DNA of 7,928 nucleotides from contig DAOUQA010000098.1 in assembly GCA_030625905.1 (NCBI GenBank), forward strand, positions 1 through 7,928. Direction: 5' to 3'. Source of the stretch: Kiritimatiellales bacterium. GTDB lineage: Bacteria > Verrucomicrobiota > Kiritimatiellia > Kiritimatiellales > Pontiellaceae. Position 1 is the first letter of the stretch. Every line of letters starts with the position of its first letter. The notes beneath the pieces were generated by a model. The model was not told the DNA's origin. It saw only the letters and a list, made by a program, of their open reading frames with translations, and did no database searches. A program made the position numbers and the translations under genes. Of the stretch, positions 6,294 through 7,928 are shown in pieces.

Positions 6294-6403
6294 AGAAGGA
6301 CTTTGAGATTCTTTTTCAGTGGTCGAAAGGCAACAAACTCAACGAAGGCACCTTGAGCGCTGACGAAACCGTCTTCTGGCTACGCGGTATCTTGAGATTC
6401 TAG
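6293..6403 (+). pseudogene. Coding-like remnant without a start codon
   Basis: Frame 2 is open from 6269 to a TAG at 6401-6403 and, past the lipoprotein stop, reads KKDFEILFQWSKGNKL, then LSADETVFWLRGILRF. It has a protein-like composition but no ATG, GTG or TTG at its beginning. A 10-bp direct repeat, TTGAGATTCT, brackets most of it (6303-6312 and 6392-6401). It could be the tail of a decayed gene, a lost C-terminal extension of the lipoprotein in another frame, or chance. No family recognised. Confidence 0.25.
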
Positions 6404-6429
6404 GGCCAAACCGCCCTTTACAATGCCTT

Positions 6430-6465
6430 CCAGGGGTTGGAAATTTCCCGCCTCTGGTTTTTTTT
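6430..6465 (+). terminator. Intrinsic terminator after the lipoprotein gene
   Basis: CCAGGGG (6430-6436) pairs with CCTCTGG (6451-6457) in a 7-bp stem with one G-U pair and a 14-base loop. It is followed at once by eight T (6458-6465), then AC and six more T. The left part also contains TTCCA/TGGAA (6428-6442), an alternative smaller hairpin. It would end the transcript carrying the 4547 and 5160 genes. Confidence 0.6.
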
Positions 6466-6514
6466 ACTTTTTTCCGCACACTAGAAATCCTGTTTTTATT
6501 GGGGTTTTTGCTCA

Positions 6515-6698
6515 TTGACAGAAAAAATGAAAAAAAGTGCGGTTTCGGAGTAACACTCTGCAAGAAGCCCCCGTATTACATAGCGAACCCAACAACAATT
6601 TAAACGGGAGCATACGCGGCAACCCAAGTGAACCCAAACTCATCGTCGCAGCCCCCCTACTCCGAGAGAGCCCCGCCCACCCAGCGGGGTTTTCTTTT
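6515..6698 (+). ncRNA. Candidate free-standing structured small RNA
   Basis: This stretch lies between two terminators. A perfect TTGACA -35 box is at 6515-6520, but no good -10 follows, so the promoter is unproven. From about 6543 an RNA can fold: the closing stem TTTCGGAGTA (6543-6552) pairs with TACTCCGAGA (6658-6667), 10 bp with one U-G. Inside are CTGC/GCAG (6558-6561/6648-6651), which competes with GCGGC/GTCGC (6616-6620/6645-6649), and GCCCCCGT/ACGGGAGC (6567-6574/6604-6611, one mismatch). A terminator hairpin begins 3 bases after the closing stem. Three exact AACCCAA copies (6586-6592, 6621-6627, 6631-6637) fall in predicted loops. I see no match to tmRNA, 5S, SRP or RNase P landmarks. 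It may instead be an attenuating leader of the helicase gene. An overlapping open frame (6537-6872) has no recognisable protein. Confidence 0.45.
6671..6698 (+). terminator. Intrinsic terminator upstream of the helicase gene
   Basis: CCCCGC (6671-6676), a 7-base loop, GCGGGG (6684-6689), then TTTTCTTTT (6690-6698). It is a compact GC-rich stem with a T-run on the + strand, either closing the candidate small RNA or acting as an attenuator 187 bp before the helicase start. Confidence 0.75.
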
Positions 6699-6780
6699 GT
6701 CTACGTACAGGAACTTTCTGCGTTTTTCCTTGAAGACTACGTATTGCGAAAACCATCTCTCCCGCCTTTTAAAGGAAACC

Positions 6781-6826
6781 TTCAGGATCGGTGCAAGGCA
6801 AATGCGCGGCTGCAAGCAATCCTGAA
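6781..6826 (+). promoter_or_regulatory. Hairpin in the helicase leader
   Basis: TTCAGGAT (6781-6788) is the exact inverse of ATCCTGAA (6819-6826), and inside them TGCA (6792-6795) can pair with TGCA (6811-6814). The hairpin ends 59 nt before the helicase ATG. In the rest of 6699-6885 I see no convincing promoter or ribosome binding site. Long structured 5' leaders are known for cold-induced DEAD-box helicase genes, so a regulatory role is possible but unproven. Confidence 0.35.
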
Positions 6827-6885
6827 TATGCGCGTAGGCAATGGGTTTGACTCCCCTTGGGGCACAGGGTAGCTTGTCCAGATCT

Positions 6886-7928
6886 ATGGAATTTTCCGAA
6901 CTCAACCTCAACGAATCGATTTTGCGCGCCGTGGCGGACGCCGGGTTCAAGCAACCAACCCCGATTCAGGCCGAAGCGATTCCGGCCATCCAGACCGGAC
7001 GCGACATTATCGGCTGCGCCCGTACCGGAACCGGCAAGACCGCTGCATTCGCCCTGCCGCTGATCCAGCGTCTGGAAGATTCCTGGACGGCGGCGCGCGA
7101 AATCCGCGTCCGTTCTCTGATCCTCTCCCCCACCCGCGAACTGGCGATCCAGCTCTTCAAAAACATTTCCGCGTTCGCGCAACACACCGAACTAGCCACC
7201 TTGCTGGTGCACGGCGGGGTCGGGTTCGAAGAACAGATCGAAACATTGCGGGCGGGCATCGACATTCTCGTCGCCACCCCCGGACGTATGCTCGACTTGA
7301 TTGCCCGCAAGGCGCTCAAACTCGACCAAATCGAAATCTTCGTGGTCGACGAAGCCGACCGCATGCTCGATATGGGCTTTGCACCCGACATCCGCAAGAT
7401 TGCCCCGATGCTACCGCAGACCCGACAGGTGCTCTTCTTTTCCGCCACGATGCCACAAGATGCCCTTAAGTTGGCCGGAAGCTTCCTTCGCAAGCCGAAG
7501 CACATTTCGGTCAACCCCGTTTCGGCCGCTGCCGAAAACATTTCCAAATCACTCTACTATGTGGAAAAGAACGACAAGTTTGCCCTGCTCGAATGGGTGC
7601 TCAAGCGGCTCGACTATGAGCGCGTATTGGTTTTCTGCCGCACCCGCCGGGGAGCCGACCTTTTGACCGAACGGATGCAAAAGGCGGAGCTGCCCGTCGC
7701 CGTATTGCACGGCGACAAGGCGCAGACGCATCGGCAGGATACTCTCGAAGCCTTTCGCTCCGGCAAAATCCCGGTACTTATCGCCACCGACCTCGCGGCG
7801 CGCGGCATCGATATCGAAGCCATTTCGCACATCATTAATTTTGATCTGCCCAACGAGCCGGAAACCTTTGTACACCGCATCGGCCGCACCGCCCGCGCCG
7901 GGGCATCAGGTTGGGCACTCAGCTTTTG
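6886..7928 (+). CDS. DEAD-box ATP-dependent RNA helicase, RhlE type (3' truncated)
   Basis: Cytoplasmic ATP-driven RNA unwinding protein of the kind used in ribosome assembly, RNA decay and cold adaptation. The first 347 codons are present and the frame is open at the window edge. All core motifs appear in order: Q motif GFKQPTPIQ (20-28), motif I ARTGTGKT (45-52), Ia PTRELA (82-87), GG (110-111), Ib TPGR (131-134), II DEAD (155-158), III SAT (186-188), IV VLVFCRT (247-253), V ATDLAARGIDI (300-310) and VI HRIGRTARAG (330-339). The missing part is the end of RecA domain 2 and any C-terminal tail, which would be needed to separate RhlE from other subfamilies. The ATG at 6886 places the Q motif at the usual distance; no strong Shine-Dalgarno precedes it. 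An ATG about 30 bases upstream lies in another frame. Confidence 0.97.
   Translation, partial: MEFSELNLNESILRAVADAGFKQPTPIQAEAIPAIQTGRDIIGCARTGTGKTAAFALPLIQRLEDSWTAAREIRVRSLILSPTRELAIQLFKNISAFAQHTELATLLVHGGVGFEEQIETLRAGIDILVATPGRMLDLIARKALKLDQIEIFVVDEADRMLDMGFAPDIRKIAPMLPQTRQVLFFSATMPQDALKLAGSFLRKPKHISVNPVSAAAENISKSLYYVEKNDKFALLEWVLKRLDYERVLVFCRTRRGADLLTERMQKAELPVAVLHGDKAQTHRQDTLEAFRSGKIPVLIATDLAARGIDIEAISHIINFDLPNEPETFVHRIGRTARAGASGWALSF

Noticed and set aside
6543..6667. 5S rRNA, suggested by the length of about 125 nt and closing stem
   Set aside because: None of the conserved 5S internal sequences are present and no rRNA genes are nearby.
6837..6858. tRNA or tmRNA T-arm look-alike (GGGTTTGACTCCC)
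   Set aside because: The stem has only three good pairs, the loop lacks the conserved C, and there is no acceptor stem, anticodon arm, tag frame or CCA end.
6537..6872. 111-codon + strand frame
   Set aside because: It spans the closing stem and terminator of the candidate small RNA, has no ribosome binding site and no recognisable protein features.

Overview
The window looks like a piece of a Gram-negative, probably anaerobic, bacterial chromosome. The evidence is a tripartite-type RND efflux pump, a lipoprotein with a lipobox, and a class 1B (NAD-linked) dihydroorotate dehydrogenase with its PyrK subunit. GC content is fairly high in genes, and nearly every gap carries a different short AT-rich or palindromic repeat of the kind scattered through intergenic DNA of the PVC superphylum. 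A Kiritimatiellota or Lentisphaerae-like host is my best guess, but this is inference. All genes recognised are on the + strand.

Layout: (1) positions 2-2239 hold the C-terminal three quarters of an HAE1/AcrB-type RND transporter. (2) 2240-2519 holds a palindromic, multi-hairpin element (about 2255-2449) with nested inverted ends, resembling a MITE or a structured RNA. (3) pyrK (2520-3302) and pyrD (3521-4435) together encode the anaerobic-type dihydroorotate dehydrogenase of pyrimidine synthesis. They are separated by 218 bp containing a 'cacagat' palindrome. (4) 4436-4546 holds a repeat that contains a near-consensus sigma-70 promoter. (5) 4547-5146 encodes a small membrane-anchored protein of unknown function. 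It is followed 13 nt later by a 377-codon lipoprotein gene (5160-6293) whose mature part looks like a two-lobed retropepsin-like aspartyl protease, and whose N-terminal coding region is built from an 'aaatcaaaaatc' type repeat. (6) 6294-6885 has no clear protein gene. It holds a short coding-like remnant, a terminator (6430-6465), a candidate free-standing structured small RNA (about 6540-6698, ending in its own terminator), and a hairpin-containing leader. (7) 6886 to the end is the first 347 codons of a DEAD-box RNA helicase of the RhlE type.

PyrK and PyrD work as one enzyme. The 4547 and 5160 genes probably share a transcript and both act outside the cytoplasmic membrane. The pump and the helicase are cut by the window edges and have no visible functional link to the rest. 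The most novel candidates are the small RNA between two terminators, with three identical AACCCAA motifs; the palindromic element after the pump gene; and the lipoprotein with a repeat-derived leader and degenerate second active-site lobe.
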